A stretch of 64,000 nucleotides of DNA from Saezia sanguinis (GCF_003991585.1 NZ_PQSP01000001.1:248001-312000), one strand, 5' to 3'. Positions 15,329-24,128 are shown, numbered from the stretch's first letter. Notes: a model not told the origin generated them from the letters alone. Numbers and translations are program-made.

Positions 15329-15817
15329 TTAAGAGTGGATGCGCTGCTGATAAATCGCTTGGGCCCATTCAGCTTTGTGCGCACATTCACGGGCCTGTTT
15401 TGAAATCAAATGAACCAGACTGATCTGCATATTGATTGCAATGCGCTGAAGCTCCATTGCATAAAGGTCAGCGATCAGATGTGCAGGGGTGGCAGGATGC
15501 TGGATCACATCGGCCCAAAGAGACACCCCCATGGCAGATCGATCCAGATTGCGCCAGCGTAAAAAGGATGTGCCTGCGCCAGTCGATTGCATGCCGAAAT
15601 GGATTGGCAGCAGCGCCAACGGAAAGGTTCGGCTTTGCGGCAATAGTTCATGCCGGGCTAAATTGATCAAGCTGTCGCGCAACTGTTCGTGCCGGTTCGA
15701 ACATGCCTCAAACGGTCCTTTACCCTTAAAAGGAAAAAGGAATCCTTTTAGGAAGGCGGCATGATCCAGGCGTTGGAAGACTGCGTGCTCCAAAGGTTTG
15801 AAGTGCTGTGTAGTCAT
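15329..15817 (-). CDS. DUF3158-family ICE protein
   Basis: 162 aa, role unknown. The pattern HAAFLKGFLFPFKGKGPFEA and the position between the PFL_4669-type gene and ssb match DUF3158, a regular member of this ICE gene order. It ends 24 bp before the ssb start and begins 2 bp after the upstream stop, so it is likely cotranscribed with both. Confidence 0.72.
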   Translation of the reverse strand: MTTQHFKPLEHAVFQRLDHAAFLKGFLFPFKGKGPFEACSNRHEQLRDSLINLARHELLPQSRTFPLALLPIHFGMQSTGAGTSFLRWRNLDRSAMGVSLWADVIQHPATPAHLIADLYAMELQRIAINMQISLVHLISKQARECAHKAEWAQAIYQQRIHS

Positions 15818-15819
15818 AT

Positions 15820-16620
15820 TTACTGGTCAGCCGGATCGTCATCTTCAAGAGCGTACCTATCCAGATCACCATTCGAATCAGCGTCAGCAGGTTCAGGTGA
15901 CTGGTCTGGTAAATGATCTGGTGATGGTTCGACAGGAGTTTTTTCTTCCCGGCGATAAATTGGTGGGGCAAAGCGAGAACGGCGTGTACCATTAAGGATG
16001 TCTGCAGGAATTTCCCCGAATTTTTCGATAGCAGTGCTCGCTGCAGTATTGCCTGCAGCAAAATCTTCGCGGGTGACTTGCGAGTCGCGATAACGCTGGA
16101 CCAGGGTAAACAGGCTTCTGAGGTGGTGTGAGCAATGATCCAAATAGCGATCCAGTGTATTGCGGTCAATCAGTGCAGTATGATGGGCCAGCACCAGTTG
16201 GCGTGTTATCTCGTCAAATTCAGCCAACAGAAAAATCGCCAGAAACCCAAGCGGTGAATTTGCAAAGATGGCGATATTGGCTGGTTGCAGGTTGAGGTTT
16301 TCACCAAGGGACATTGCCGCAGGGACGTTGACATAGATTGCCTCTAACTGCTCCTTGATCTCAGCAAGGCGTGTTTTGACATCACTGAGTTTTTCTTCAA
16401 CGCGAATAAGCCACCAGTCAGCGTATGGATCGTCCTGAGATGCAAAGCGAGCCATTTTGTTGGTGAAGGCTAAAAAACCGTTCAGACCAATAATGCCCGG
16501 TACACCATCTTTCGGTGGACGGCCTCTCCACATGCGGGCGGCGTGATGGGTATGAAGTGTCAGACGCATCTGACTTCGTAATGAACCTAGATTGAGTAAA
16601 GTATTTTCAACATTTGCCAT
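15820..16620 (-). CDS. PFL_4669-family ICE protein (TIGR03761)
   Basis: 266 aa. The family signature is clear: HHAARMWRGRPP, GIIGLNGFLAF, QDDPYADWWLIRVEEKL. The last 45 residues are an acidic Pro/Asp/Glu tail. ATG 16620 follows AGGAATCATCT. Function is unknown; conserved between the replication and ssb genes of SPI-7/PFGI-1-type ICEs. Confidence 0.85.
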   Translation of the reverse strand: MANVENTLLNLGSLRSQMRLTLHTHHAARMWRGRPPKDGVPGIIGLNGFLAFTNKMARFASQDDPYADWWLIRVEEKLSDVKTRLAEIKEQLEAIYVNVPAAMSLGENLNLQPANIAIFANSPLGFLAIFLLAEFDEITRQLVLAHHTALIDRNTLDRYLDHCSHHLRSLFTLVQRYRDSQVTREDFAAGNTAASTAIEKFGEIPADILNGTRRSRFAPPIYRREEKTPVEPSPDHLPDQSPEPADADSNGDLDRYALEDDDPADQ

Positions 16621-16815
16621 AGATGATTCCTGATGTTTTTCAAGATCAGATGGTCGGGGCAAATGAAAGGTGTAACCGTTAAAAAAGCGATTTTGGGTAG
16701 TTGCGCTTTACAGCGAAAATTTTTCCAAATCTAAAATAACGGGTTATTTGGTTTTGGCTGTACCTGGCTATTTCTTGAAAAGAACTTTTCGAACGACATG
16801 TAGGCAATGTTTTTT

Positions 16816-16875
16816 CACTTTTAAAAGTGGTTGTACCCTTTAGTATCCTATATGGTGGCCACCATATAGGATACT
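16816..16875. repeat. Palindrome cluster including a 34-bp perfect palindrome
   Basis: The 240-bp gap 16663-16904 contains CACTTTTAAAAGTG (16816-16829) and a perfect 17+17-bp palindrome centred between 16858 and 16859 (16842-16875, half-site AGTATCCTATATGGTGG). Further upstream, AAATAAC-GG-GTTATTT lies at about 16733-16748. No T run follows the long palindrome, so a protein-binding or recombination site is more likely than a terminator. It lies between the replication gene and the PFL_4669-type operon. Confidence 0.6.
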
Positions 16876-16904
16876 GAGGCGTACCATTTAAAAAACGCGG
16901 TTAT

Positions 16905-18122
16905 TCAGGGGGAGGCAGACTTGGTTTTATTCGTGTGGGAAGTTGGGGGCTTTTTGCTTAACCCTGCAAAATCACGAAGCCGCTGAATATACATTTGCGA
17001 TATTTCCCGCTCTGCTGGTGTTTCTTCAAGTGCTTGGGGCTTTTGTTGTGGTTCAGGTTTCGTTAGTGCTCGCGGTGGTGTTGGTGCTTCATTAAGCGCG
17101 TTAAGCTCCCCCTGCAGGGCTTTTTGGATAATTCCTAGCAGATACGCAGGAGGTTTACGAATGGCAGTCGTTTCGCAGCGACGATCCCATTGGATCAGGA
17201 TCTCTTGCTGCACATGAATGTCCAGATGCTGCAAAGCTGTTAGCGCGAGGTTTTGCTGCTTTGGTGACAAATGTTTAAAACGCTCAGGAATCTGAATATG
17301 CAGACGTTTTTGTTTTGTAGTAGTTTTATTAAAAATATTACTACTACTACTACGTACTGGCTTCGGATTTGTGAAAGCCTGATTTTTAGCGGGTTTGCTA
17401 CCTGATTCGGATTCCGAAGTCAGCCCATAGCGATTCCGAAGAGAGCAAATTTTACCGTCTTCGGATTCCGTAGTCGGTTTTTCTGTGGATAACTTTGGGT
17501 TTTCAGGTTCCATGGTCGCGGCAATACGTTCGGTCAGAACCGACAGGCGCGTTGGCAGGGCTCTCTTGCCAATGGTGGGATCATTGCTGATTTCTAAAAA
17601 GCATAGTTCACCAATTCGACGGATGGCTTTGCTGTTGTGATCCATTGCCTTGCTGACCAGTGCAAAATAATCATGATCAAGTTGTATGGTTTCGTGTGGT
17701 GAGAGTGGTTCATCATGCAATACATAAATATTGCTCTGCACTTGTCCATTGGGCAGACGGCGACGACGTACCAGCGTCATCCAGCGGGTAAGACGTAATA
17801 GTGTGATGGCTTTGGCGACCGTTTCATAGGAAGCCTGCGTTGCACATGGCATTGCTGTCAGAAAGGGGCGTAGCTGATCATAAGTGGGCATCGAGGTCTT
17901 GCTGCCACTTTCCATGAGCATCTTGATGATCTGCCATGTGTTGCGCTCTATGGGTGTTAAGCGACGGTCAAAAAAAAGCGTCCTGGGGACGCTTTCCTGA
18001 CGGTTCCCGGCAAAGAGAAAAACATCATCCGTTGGCGGAGCCGCAGAAAGCGCATGAACCTGGTCAAACAGATTGGCAAGAGCGGGGGTGTTCTTTGAGG
18101 ATATCAATTGGGCATGTGTCAT
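16905..18122 (-). CDS. STY4528-type ICE replication protein
   Basis: 405 aa, a putative replication initiator of the SPI-7 group. The N-terminal part (to about 210) looks like helix-turn-helix replication domains (TPIERNTWQIIKMLM; SYETVAKAITLLRLTRWMTL). A low-complexity Ser/Thr/Lys linker (about 215-285) and a helical C-terminal part (SPKQQNLALTALQHLD) follow. ATG 18122 overlaps the upstream stop as ATGA and is preferred over an in-frame start at 18203. The linker-coding DNA holds repeated palindromic units and a DnaA box. Confidence 0.75.
   Translation of the reverse strand: MTHAQLISSKNTPALANLFDQVHALSAAPPTDDVFLFAGNRQESVPRTLFFDRRLTPIERNTWQIIKMLMESGSKTSMPTYDQLRPFLTAMPCATQASYETVAKAITLLRLTRWMTLVRRRRLPNGQVQSNIYVLHDEPLSPHETIQLDHDYFALVSKAMDHNSKAIRRIGELCFLEISNDPTIGKRALPTRLSVLTERIAATMEPENPKLSTEKPTTESEDGKICSLRNRYGLTSESESGSKPAKNQAFTNPKPVRSSSSNIFNKTTTKQKRLHIQIPERFKHLSPKQQNLALTALQHLDIHVQQEILIQWDRRCETTAIRKPPAYLLGIIQKALQGELNALNEAPTPPRALTKPEPQQKPQALEETPAEREISQMYIQRLRDFAGLSKKPPTSHTNKTKSASP
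17308..17492. other. Candidate replication origin inside the replication gene
   Basis: Within the linker-coding part of the STY4528-type gene four related units occur on the plus strand: TTCGGATT (17362-17369), TTCGGATTCCGAA (17406-17418), GATTCCGAA (17432-17440) and TTCGGATTCCG (17460-17470). Their cores are 44, 22 and 32 bp apart. On one side is an AT-rich tract (17308-17355); on the other an exact DnaA box, TTATCCACA on the minus strand (17484-17492). The layout recalls the lambda origin inside gene O. Functional status is inference. Confidence 0.4.
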
Positions 18123-18670
18123 GAGTGCAGCCCTTCTTTTACCCACTTGCGAATGGCCATCCACAGTTGTGCCATCGTCAGATTTTTTTCCTCTGCCAGC
18201 CACATGCAGGATTTGGCCAAATCATGCTCGTTATGTACATCAAAACCGTATTTGTCAATGAGAGTGAGCCAGTAGCGCCACAGTTCGTTTTCCTGCTCTT
18301 CAGTGAGTTCTGTCCAACGCCCCTGGCGTTTTTCCATCCCCAATAAGGAGCGTCTGAATGCGACCTCGCGCTGGGTCAGACCAAATACTTCACAAATCAT
18401 TTTGCTGCTGGCATGAAGTTTGAGCATTCTGTTGATTAAAGCGGCTTCTTGCAATAATGCTTCGGAGGAGTTAATGAGTCCTTTAAGGATAGGTGGATTG
18501 ATCACAATTCGGCTCCAAGGCACCGATGTGTTGGCCAGCAAAGTGAGAATCTCCGAGTTATTAAGAGCGACCAGATCCTCATGTGCAAAACCCATCTCCA
18601 GGCATCTGCGCAATTTGCCATTTTTAAGATCATTAAGCACCTCTGTAATGATGTATCGGTTCAATGACAT
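18119..18670 (-). CDS. DUF2857-family ICE protein
   Basis: 183 aa. The family is known from SPI-7-type ICEs (STY4526-like) without assigned function. An HTH-like stretch (ASSKMICEVFGLTQREVAFRR) in the middle suggests DNA binding. It overlaps the downstream replication gene as ATGA and lies 24 bp after parB, so it is part of the parA-parB-rep operon. Confidence 0.75.
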   Translation of the reverse strand: MSLNRYIITEVLNDLKNGKLRRCLEMGFAHEDLVALNNSEILTLLANTSVPWSRIVINPPILKGLINSSEALLQEAALINRMLKLHASSKMICEVFGLTQREVAFRRSLLGMEKRQGRWTELTEEQENELWRYWLTLIDKYGFDVHNEHDLAKSCMWLAEEKNLTMAQLWMAIRKWVKEGLHS

Positions 18671-18694
18671 AGTGCATCCTTTGCTATATAGTAA

Positions 18695-20341
18695 TTATGT
18701 GTAATTTTTATGGACAGTTAGATCAGTCAGTCTACGTGCCAGACGAATCAGGCGAAATAATTTGACAAGAGCTTCATCACTTAAGCGATTATGTGTCGAG
18801 GAGCCTATAAGCACGCTGGCAAGCTGCTCGTACAGTGACACTGTCGAAGCGTTTTGACCATCGGGGGACCCGCTGATTGCACCAAGGAGTGACAGGACTG
18901 CGTTTGCATTGTCAATTTGACAGGTATAACCAATGCCTTCTTCATTTTGCACAATCTGGTCTTTGCAATCGGTTTCATCTGCAATCTCAACAGCCAGTTG
19001 CTCAATATGAATGCGCAAGACTTCTGGTGTATCAACACTTGGTTCGATGTACCACACATCTGAAATCGGGTACAGACCACCAGCCTGCACGGGAATGGCT
19101 TTGAGCACGTTTTCACTGAAATCGCTGATCTCTTCGCCGATGTGTCTGGCTACCATCTGTTGTATGCTCTGCACCTTTTCAGAAGTTTCAGCAGGTGAGA
19201 CGATGTGGGCTTCAATGAGTGCTTTTTCATCGCAGTTAGCCTCAGGCCCACTTTCATCGTCAGCAATTGAAGGAGTAGGAGCAATAGGGGAGGTCATGCC
19301 GGTGGTCGGATTGCCTTTGGGCTGCAGGATAAATTTACTGGCGTGGTGTTGAGCCTGCTGCATCACCTCGCTGAGGTCTGGCTTCACAAAATCTTGTGGT
19401 ATTTGTGTTTCAGGCGGCAGTGTTGGGCTCGGAGGTGGTGCTGGTTCAGTTTTTGTGGTGTTTTGAGTACGGGGCGATCCACACAGAATTCCAACCGAGG
19501 CATAATCGTAGTTGCAGCCACTAGCAGAAGCGATCTGGCCAATGAGTTCATCCTGAAAACGTTCATAATCAAGATCTGCCGGTTCAGTATCAAATTGAGT
19601 TAGTACATCTTCAAACAGATATGCAAAGTGCTGCTCATCTCTATTGTCTTTTGCATGATTCATCCAAAAAAGTTGTGAGCTCTTCCTGAGTTTGAGAATT
19701 TTGCGTACATAGCTCATGTGAAGGCCACCATACAGGGCATTGGGTATCGCAGGCAATAAAATGTTGACAGTATCCTGCATTCGGCTGATTTGCGATTGGT
19801 CACATGGGTAGCCATCTTGTGTCAGGCGTTTTGCGAGTTCTGCCTGGGAAATGGGTGTGTGGTTTTCTTCTTCATATATTTTCTTGGCTTCTCCAACACC
19901 TAGTGCGCGTTCAATAAAGGTGAGCTTGCCGTGCAGTTCGTTTTCAGCCAGGTGGCCGGTTAAGGCAACAATCTCACTTTTCCAGGGTTTGAAAATACAC
20001 AAAATGCGGAAAAACTGCTCATTTTTGGTTTCAGACCACAGTTCGCCGAGAATTTTTAACCGTGTGTTGCCACCATTGTGAATGATGTAATGCTCCTGTC
20101 CAGGACGTCTTGTAACTGAAGGGGGATTGTCAAGACCGCGTTGCAGGATAGAAGTTTTTATTTCGTCATACAAGGGGTTGCGTGTCAGACGAGGGTTGAG
20201 CTCATAGGGGCGTAGCTGATCAAGTGTCAGTACCATGGGGGTGTCGACTATAGGGTCGCTGAGCTCTTTGGCGTCAGGGCTGCTGCGCTCAAAATTCCCT
20301 GCCAGTAAGGAATTTGAGATATCGCTTTGTTTTTTTGTCAT
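18695..20341 (-). CDS. parB: ParB-family ICE partition protein
   Basis: 548 aa. ParB/sulfiredoxin-like N-terminal domain: LTLDQLRPYELNPRLTRN, GLDNPPSVTRRPGQEHYIIH, HNGGNTRLKILGELW. An HTH follows (ISQAELAKRLTQDGYPCDQSQISR). The long C-terminal half, with a Pro-rich linker, is typical of the PFGI-1-type ICE ParB (TIGR03764). It is expected to bind parS and to work with ParA in maintaining the circular form. AAGGAAATAAGA precedes the ATG inside the upstream small ORF. Confidence 0.88.
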   Translation of the reverse strand: MTKKQSDISNSLLAGNFERSSPDAKELSDPIVDTPMVLTLDQLRPYELNPRLTRNPLYDEIKTSILQRGLDNPPSVTRRPGQEHYIIHNGGNTRLKILGELWSETKNEQFFRILCIFKPWKSEIVALTGHLAENELHGKLTFIERALGVGEAKKIYEEENHTPISQAELAKRLTQDGYPCDQSQISRMQDTVNILLPAIPNALYGGLHMSYVRKILKLRKSSQLFWMNHAKDNRDEQHFAYLFEDVLTQFDTEPADLDYERFQDELIGQIASASGCNYDYASVGILCGSPRTQNTTKTEPAPPPSPTLPPETQIPQDFVKPDLSEVMQQAQHHASKFILQPKGNPTTGMTSPIAPTPSIADDESGPEANCDEKALIEAHIVSPAETSEKVQSIQQMVARHIGEEISDFSENVLKAIPVQAGGLYPISDVWYIEPSVDTPEVLRIHIEQLAVEIADETDCKDQIVQNEEGIGYTCQIDNANAVLSLLGAISGSPDGQNASTVSLYEQLASVLIGSSTHNRLSDEALVKLFRLIRLARRLTDLTVHKNYT

Positions 20342-20343
20342 TC

Positions 20344-20520
20344 TTATTTCCTTCGATTTCCTTGATATCTAAGCGAACTTAAATAAACGGATCTTTTACC
20401 AGGTCGCTTGAAACGTAAACATCCGTTTGCGTGCAGTTTGACAATCCAGCCATGGCGCAGCAGGTAGATAATCAGAAATTGCAGCCGCTTATGTCGCCGA
20501 TGCATTTTTTGTATCCGCAT
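20344..20520 (-). CDS. 58-aa basic protein between parA and parB
   Basis: Small Arg/Lys/His-rich ORF starting at ATG 20520, one base after the parA stop, and ending two bases before the parB start. The tight spacing argues that it is translated. The sequence (RRHKRLQFLIIYLLRHGWIV) suggests a short basic helix and a hydrophobic strand. Relatives of this ICE, as I remember them, usually carry dnaB between parA and parB; nothing helicase-like is left here. Confidence 0.5.
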   Translation of the reverse strand: MRIQKMHRRHKRLQFLIIYLLRHGWIVKLHANGCLRFKRPGKRSVYLSSLRYQGNRRK

Positions 20521-20521
20521 T

Positions 20522-21361
20522 TCAATGTCCTGCTTTGCCGGTGACGAGGTCAAATTTTTCCCTCCATTGCGGAAAAAGTTCAATGGCCAATTTCCTCATG
20601 GTGTCAAGCGCCGAAGGTGTTACGCGGCCATAAGGTTTGATACGTTCGATGCGATGCACCGGCTGGGCCAGGGCTGCGGCCCGCGTATAGGCTTCTATCT
20701 GAGGGATAACCGTCTCAATAATTTGAATTTCTTGCTGGTCGCAGAAAACCTCCTTCAACGATTTGTGTACGATGCGGGCACTGGTGGAAACTGTCGGAAC
20801 ACGGTTGACCAGCATGTGCAGTGGGGCAGGCGTAATGCCAAGGTGTGCGTATGGAGCGATATCTTCCATCAGCTGTAACGTGCCACGCCTAAACTCTCGC
20901 GCTGCCAGGACTTCAGGCGTTACTGGAGAAATAACCATCTTGGAGGCGATGACTGCCATTTCCAGCAAGACGCTTCTTGCACCCTGTGTGTCAATGAGCA
21001 TCAGATCATAATGATCACCAAATATCCTTTGAATATTGCGCAATCTGAACCGTCCATCCGGTGCATGTAAGAGCAGCGTGTTAAGCTGCCCCCGATCATC
21101 GTTTGAATAAACCAGATCGAGGTGATTGACAGAAGTGTGGCTGATCACCTTTTGTATATCGTATTCATTAAAGGCAATGAGCTCATAAGTACCAAAGGGG
21201 GAGATATCTTTGAGTTTGAAATAGCTTGATAATGTGGGCTGTATGTCCAGATCAATCAGCAGGACACGCAGCCCTGCATCAGCAATAAATCCACCCAGAT
21301 TGGCTGCGATGGTGGTTTTACCTACACCACCCTTGGTACTGATAACGGATGTGACGAGCAT
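20522..21361 (-). CDS. parA: ParA-family partition ATPase
   Basis: 279 aa deviant Walker ATPase, STKGGVGKTTIAANLGG at residues 8-24, with LLIDLDIQPTLSSYF and DLMLIDTQGARS as further motifs. It presumably drives segregation of the excised ICE with ParB. ATG 21361 follows AAAGGAGAACCCC. First gene of the parA-ORF-parB-DUF2857-rep operon, downstream of the AlpA-like regulator. Confidence 0.92.
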   Translation of the reverse strand: MLVTSVISTKGGVGKTTIAANLGGFIADAGLRVLLIDLDIQPTLSSYFKLKDISPFGTYELIAFNEYDIQKVISHTSVNHLDLVYSNDDRGQLNTLLLHAPDGRFRLRNIQRIFGDHYDLMLIDTQGARSVLLEMAVIASKMVISPVTPEVLAAREFRRGTLQLMEDIAPYAHLGITPAPLHMLVNRVPTVSTSARIVHKSLKEVFCDQQEIQIIETVIPQIEAYTRAAALAQPVHRIERIKPYGRVTPSALDTMRKLAIELFPQWREKFDLVTGKAGH

Positions 21362-21400
21362 GGGGTTCTCCTTTGTGATGTCTCATGAGAAAAAGAAAAA

Positions 21401-21655
21401 TCACAAAGCGGAGGATTTCATCCGCTCTTCAATCCAGGCGTTAATGGCCTCAGAATCCCAGCCTACTGCACGGATACCGATTCGGATACGTTGCGGGAAT
21501 TTCTTTTGCCGGATAAGCCGATAGATATATGCACTCTTAAAGCCGACGAGCGCTTCGACTTCGTGGATTCTTAATACGCGTTTTGGCGCTTTTTCGGGGG
21601 TTGCAAGCGGTGAGTCCAGATTGGACGATTCATGAGAGATATGCAGTTTTTTCAT
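21401..21655 (-). CDS. AlpA-family DNA-binding regulator or excisionase
   Basis: 84 aa winged-helix/MerR-like protein: VLRIHEVEALVGFKSAYIYR is the HTH and FPQRIRIGIRAVGWDSEAIN the wing, ending in AWIEERM. ATG 21655 follows CAGGAGTGTTTG. AlpA proteins act as activators of integrase or as recombination directionality factors in ICEs. Located 39 bp before parA. A strong double palindrome lies 71 bp upstream of its start. Confidence 0.82.
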   Translation of the reverse strand: MKKLHISHESSNLDSPLATPEKAPKRVLRIHEVEALVGFKSAYIYRLIRQKKFPQRIRIGIRAVGWDSEAINAWIEERMKSSAL

Positions 21656-21725
21656 CAAACACTCCTGACAGTTACTTAGGTATAAAAAAGAGAGTGTTTT
21701 GATTAAAACGTTTATTTCATCTAAT

Positions 21726-21766
21726 GTCAGTGCAATTGCACATCGGCAAAGTGCAATTGCACTGAC
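21726..21766. promoter_or_regulatory. Double palindromic operator upstream of the AlpA-like gene
   Basis: A perfect 16-bp inverted repeat, GTCAGTGCAATTGCAC and its complement, with a 9-bp spacer. Each arm contains the palindrome GTGCAATTGCAC; the two centres are 21 bp apart, two helical turns. It lies between the AlpA-like start and the end of the next gene upstream. No T run follows on either strand, so an operator fits better than a terminator. Confidence 0.6.
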
Positions 21767-21770
21767 AAAC

Positions 21771-22481
21771 CTAAAAGGGTTTGGTAGAGATTTTGCGTTT
21801 TGCCGCAGCAAATTTGCTTTTCAGCGTTCGCTCGGAAAGGCCTGGATAGCCGGGGTATTGAGTCAACAAGGTATCGATGATGGATTCCTGACTGGTAAAA
21901 TGAGCAGGGATGTTGCTGACCAATATATCCAGCATTGCACCGATGATGGAAAGGTAAGTGCTTTCGCTTCTTTCCTTGAGTACAAGTGGATTTTCCTTCA
22001 GGGACAGGTTTTTTTCCTCGAGATTTTGTATCGTTTCTACCTGCTGATGAACACTTTGCTTGAGCAGGTAGTTATTTGCCAGAAGATGCTGGAGCGCATG
22101 CAGATTGATACCAGTGGTGATTTCTCTTTCTGCCTCATCAAACAAAAATGCAGGTTTGTCGAAAGGGTAGTTGGCATGTATCCAGCGTTTAAGGTCTATA
22201 TGCTTGACCGTCAAATCATGATCGTCATAAGCGATGTCACAAGTTACGCCATTTTTTCCACAAGGTAGCTCTTTGTTGATAATAGCGTCAAATATTCGCT
22301 CATTGCAAAGAAAGACAGTAGGCCACGATGCAATCTCACTGTACACAGGTCTTGCGTGGTGATTAATCTTATGCAGGATTTCGCGCTCTTGATCAATGAG
22401 CCCAGCCCATCTGATAGCTGCTTCTATCGGACGGTAATAAATACGCTGTATAAAACAATGATTATCATTACTGTCACACAT
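21771..22481 (-). CDS. ICE hypothetical protein upstream of alpA
   Basis: 236 aa, function unknown. The start IYYRPIEAAIRWAGLIDQE and the C-terminal block STYLSIIGAMLDILVS...YPGLSERTLKSKFAAAKRKI are features I have seen in proteins near integrases and AlpA regulators. The middle contains a coiled-coil-like stretch (HQQVETIQNLEEKNLSLKE). No clear SD precedes ATG 22481. The 22482-22768 gap beyond it is AT-rich with nothing recognisable. Confidence 0.6.
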   Translation of the reverse strand: MCDSNDNHCFIQRIYYRPIEAAIRWAGLIDQEREILHKINHHARPVYSEIASWPTVFLCNERIFDAIINKELPCGKNGVTCDIAYDDHDLTVKHIDLKRWIHANYPFDKPAFLFDEAEREITTGINLHALQHLLANNYLLKQSVHQQVETIQNLEEKNLSLKENPLVLKERSESTYLSIIGAMLDILVSNIPAHFTSQESIIDTLLTQYPGYPGLSERTLKSKFAAAKRKISTKPF

Positions 22482-22768
22482 ATTCTATATGCTCCATGGT
22501 GTAAAACTTTTATAACTATTTTTTAAAGAATAGATAAAAAGTAAAAACAATATGGAACAAATACGGGTTTTGATCGTATTTGTTTTCTAATGGCGAAATA
22601 TAAGCGAACAAATCCTGGAGTAAAAGCCAGGCTTTAACTCTTTTTTATATTTAATTTGTTATGTTACTGGGGGGAAGATCGTGGTAAAGTACAAAATTCC
22701 TATAACATATTTTTAGTATATCAATTTTGATATAAATCGCGATTATTATAATATAATGAAATATTAAT

Positions 22769-23692
22769 TTAATATGTTGTATTTATGCTATTTTTTAAAG
22801 AATTTGTATGATGAATAAATGATTTTAATGCATTTGATGAAGCACTCGAGGAATGTAGAAGATACGTTTGCAGCGTTAAGCGGGTTGCAAAGGGGCGTGT
22901 GGCTACGTTGACAGAGTGCGCTATTTCTTTTCGGCTATTGCCAATCATGCTGATACCAAATCCGGCTGCGACCAAAGATAGCATGAATTCAAAAGACTTC
23001 GCATATTGAACAATCATGGGTTGCGTTTGTGACAGATTGAGTTTTTTACTAACCTGTTGATAGCTCCCTTGAAGCTGCTGCGGGTGGTAGTAAATCAAAG
23101 GTTGAGTTAGGAACTGATCCAACTGGATTGTTTTCTCCCTCAAAAGAGGATGTCGTTTCGGGAGTGCAACAACAAATTCCTCCTCATAAATGCATATTGA
23201 ACTAATCACAGTGTCATCAGTGATCGGGTAGCGGCAAAAGCCTAAATCAAAGCTACCTTTTCTTAGCCCTGTGAGCAAGGTTGACAGGTCGACCTCTAAA
23301 AATTGAATTTCGACACCTGGCGAGTCTTCGCGAAACTGTGCCAGCAGGTCTGAAACTAACGACATATTGATGTCATCAGATACAGCAATCTTTATCGTTC
23401 CATGATGACCTTTGGAAATCTCCCGGATATCCTGCATTGAGATTCGTAACCGATGGATGATTGCCTTGGCATGTTTATGAAAGGATTCCCCCGCAAGAGA
23501 TAGTCTGATAGGTCTGGTTGTACGGTCGATCAGTGTGGCACCTAAAACGTTTTCAAGCTCTTTGACGCATCGGCTTAAAGCGGGTTGGACTGTGTTGAGC
23601 GTTTTTGCTGCCTCACTAAAGCTGCCAGTTTTAACTAACGCGTCAAACGCCCGGATATGCCTTATTTCTATACTTCTGATACTTTGATCCAT
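22769..23692 (-). CDS. LysR-type transcriptional regulator
   Basis: 307 aa. N-terminal winged HTH (IRHIRAFDALVKTGSFSEAA, LNTVQPALSRCVKELE) and a C-terminal substrate-binding domain, both of normal length. ATG 23692 (MDQSIRSIEIRHI) is used; the frame is open further upstream. It faces away from the cdiA-type gene across a 590-bp AT-rich gap and may control it. The inducer cannot be predicted. Confidence 0.85.
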   Translation of the reverse strand: MDQSIRSIEIRHIRAFDALVKTGSFSEAAKTLNTVQPALSRCVKELENVLGATLIDRTTRPIRLSLAGESFHKHAKAIIHRLRISMQDIREISKGHHGTIKIAVSDDINMSLVSDLLAQFREDSPGVEIQFLEVDLSTLLTGLRKGSFDLGFCRYPITDDTVISSICIYEEEFVVALPKRHPLLREKTIQLDQFLTQPLIYYHPQQLQGSYQQVSKKLNLSQTQPMIVQYAKSFEFMLSLVAAGFGISMIGNSRKEIAHSVNVATRPFATRLTLQTYLLHSSSASSNALKSFIHHTNSLKNSINTTY

Positions 23693-23778
23693 TGTGAGTG
23701 CCTTTAAACATTTGATCCATTTTATAAAGGCGTTTTTGCACAAGGGAGGATTATTGATTGATTATTGATGGAAAAAAT

Positions 23779-23792
23779 TTGATAAATATCAA
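23779..23792. promoter_or_regulatory. LysR-box-like palindrome
   Basis: TTGATA-AA-TATCAA, which satisfies the T-N11-A pattern of LysR operators, lies 87 bp upstream of the LysR start. Autoregulation is the simplest reading. Confidence 0.4.
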
Positions 23793-24128
23793 TGGAATAT
23801 TTGGAAAAATAATTTTTAACCGGAATTAATTCTCAGTGGATTAAAAGAAGGGGTGGAATATTCATAGTTTTATTGAAATAAGTCAAAAAAAGTAATGCGC
23901 AATATAACGCTTACACATTTCATCTTGTTTGTTGTTTTGCCGTCATTTTTTTAGTTATGCATAAATTATGCAGGTAGGAGCGCATAGAAGGAGCTACTCA
24001 ACTAGATATTGACGTTTTGCTGACAACCAGGCTTTTTTAAGGGATGTAACAAATTTCATGAGTGAAACTGATAAGTCATGAGGGCAAGATCCCACGATGG
24101 ATGGTAATGAATATCTGTCGATCTGTAA

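Noticed and set aside
17336..17356. TAC/ACT trinucleotide run in the replication gene as a phase-variation tract
   Set aside because: Unit length is three, so slippage would only change a Ser run (SSSS) and not the frame.
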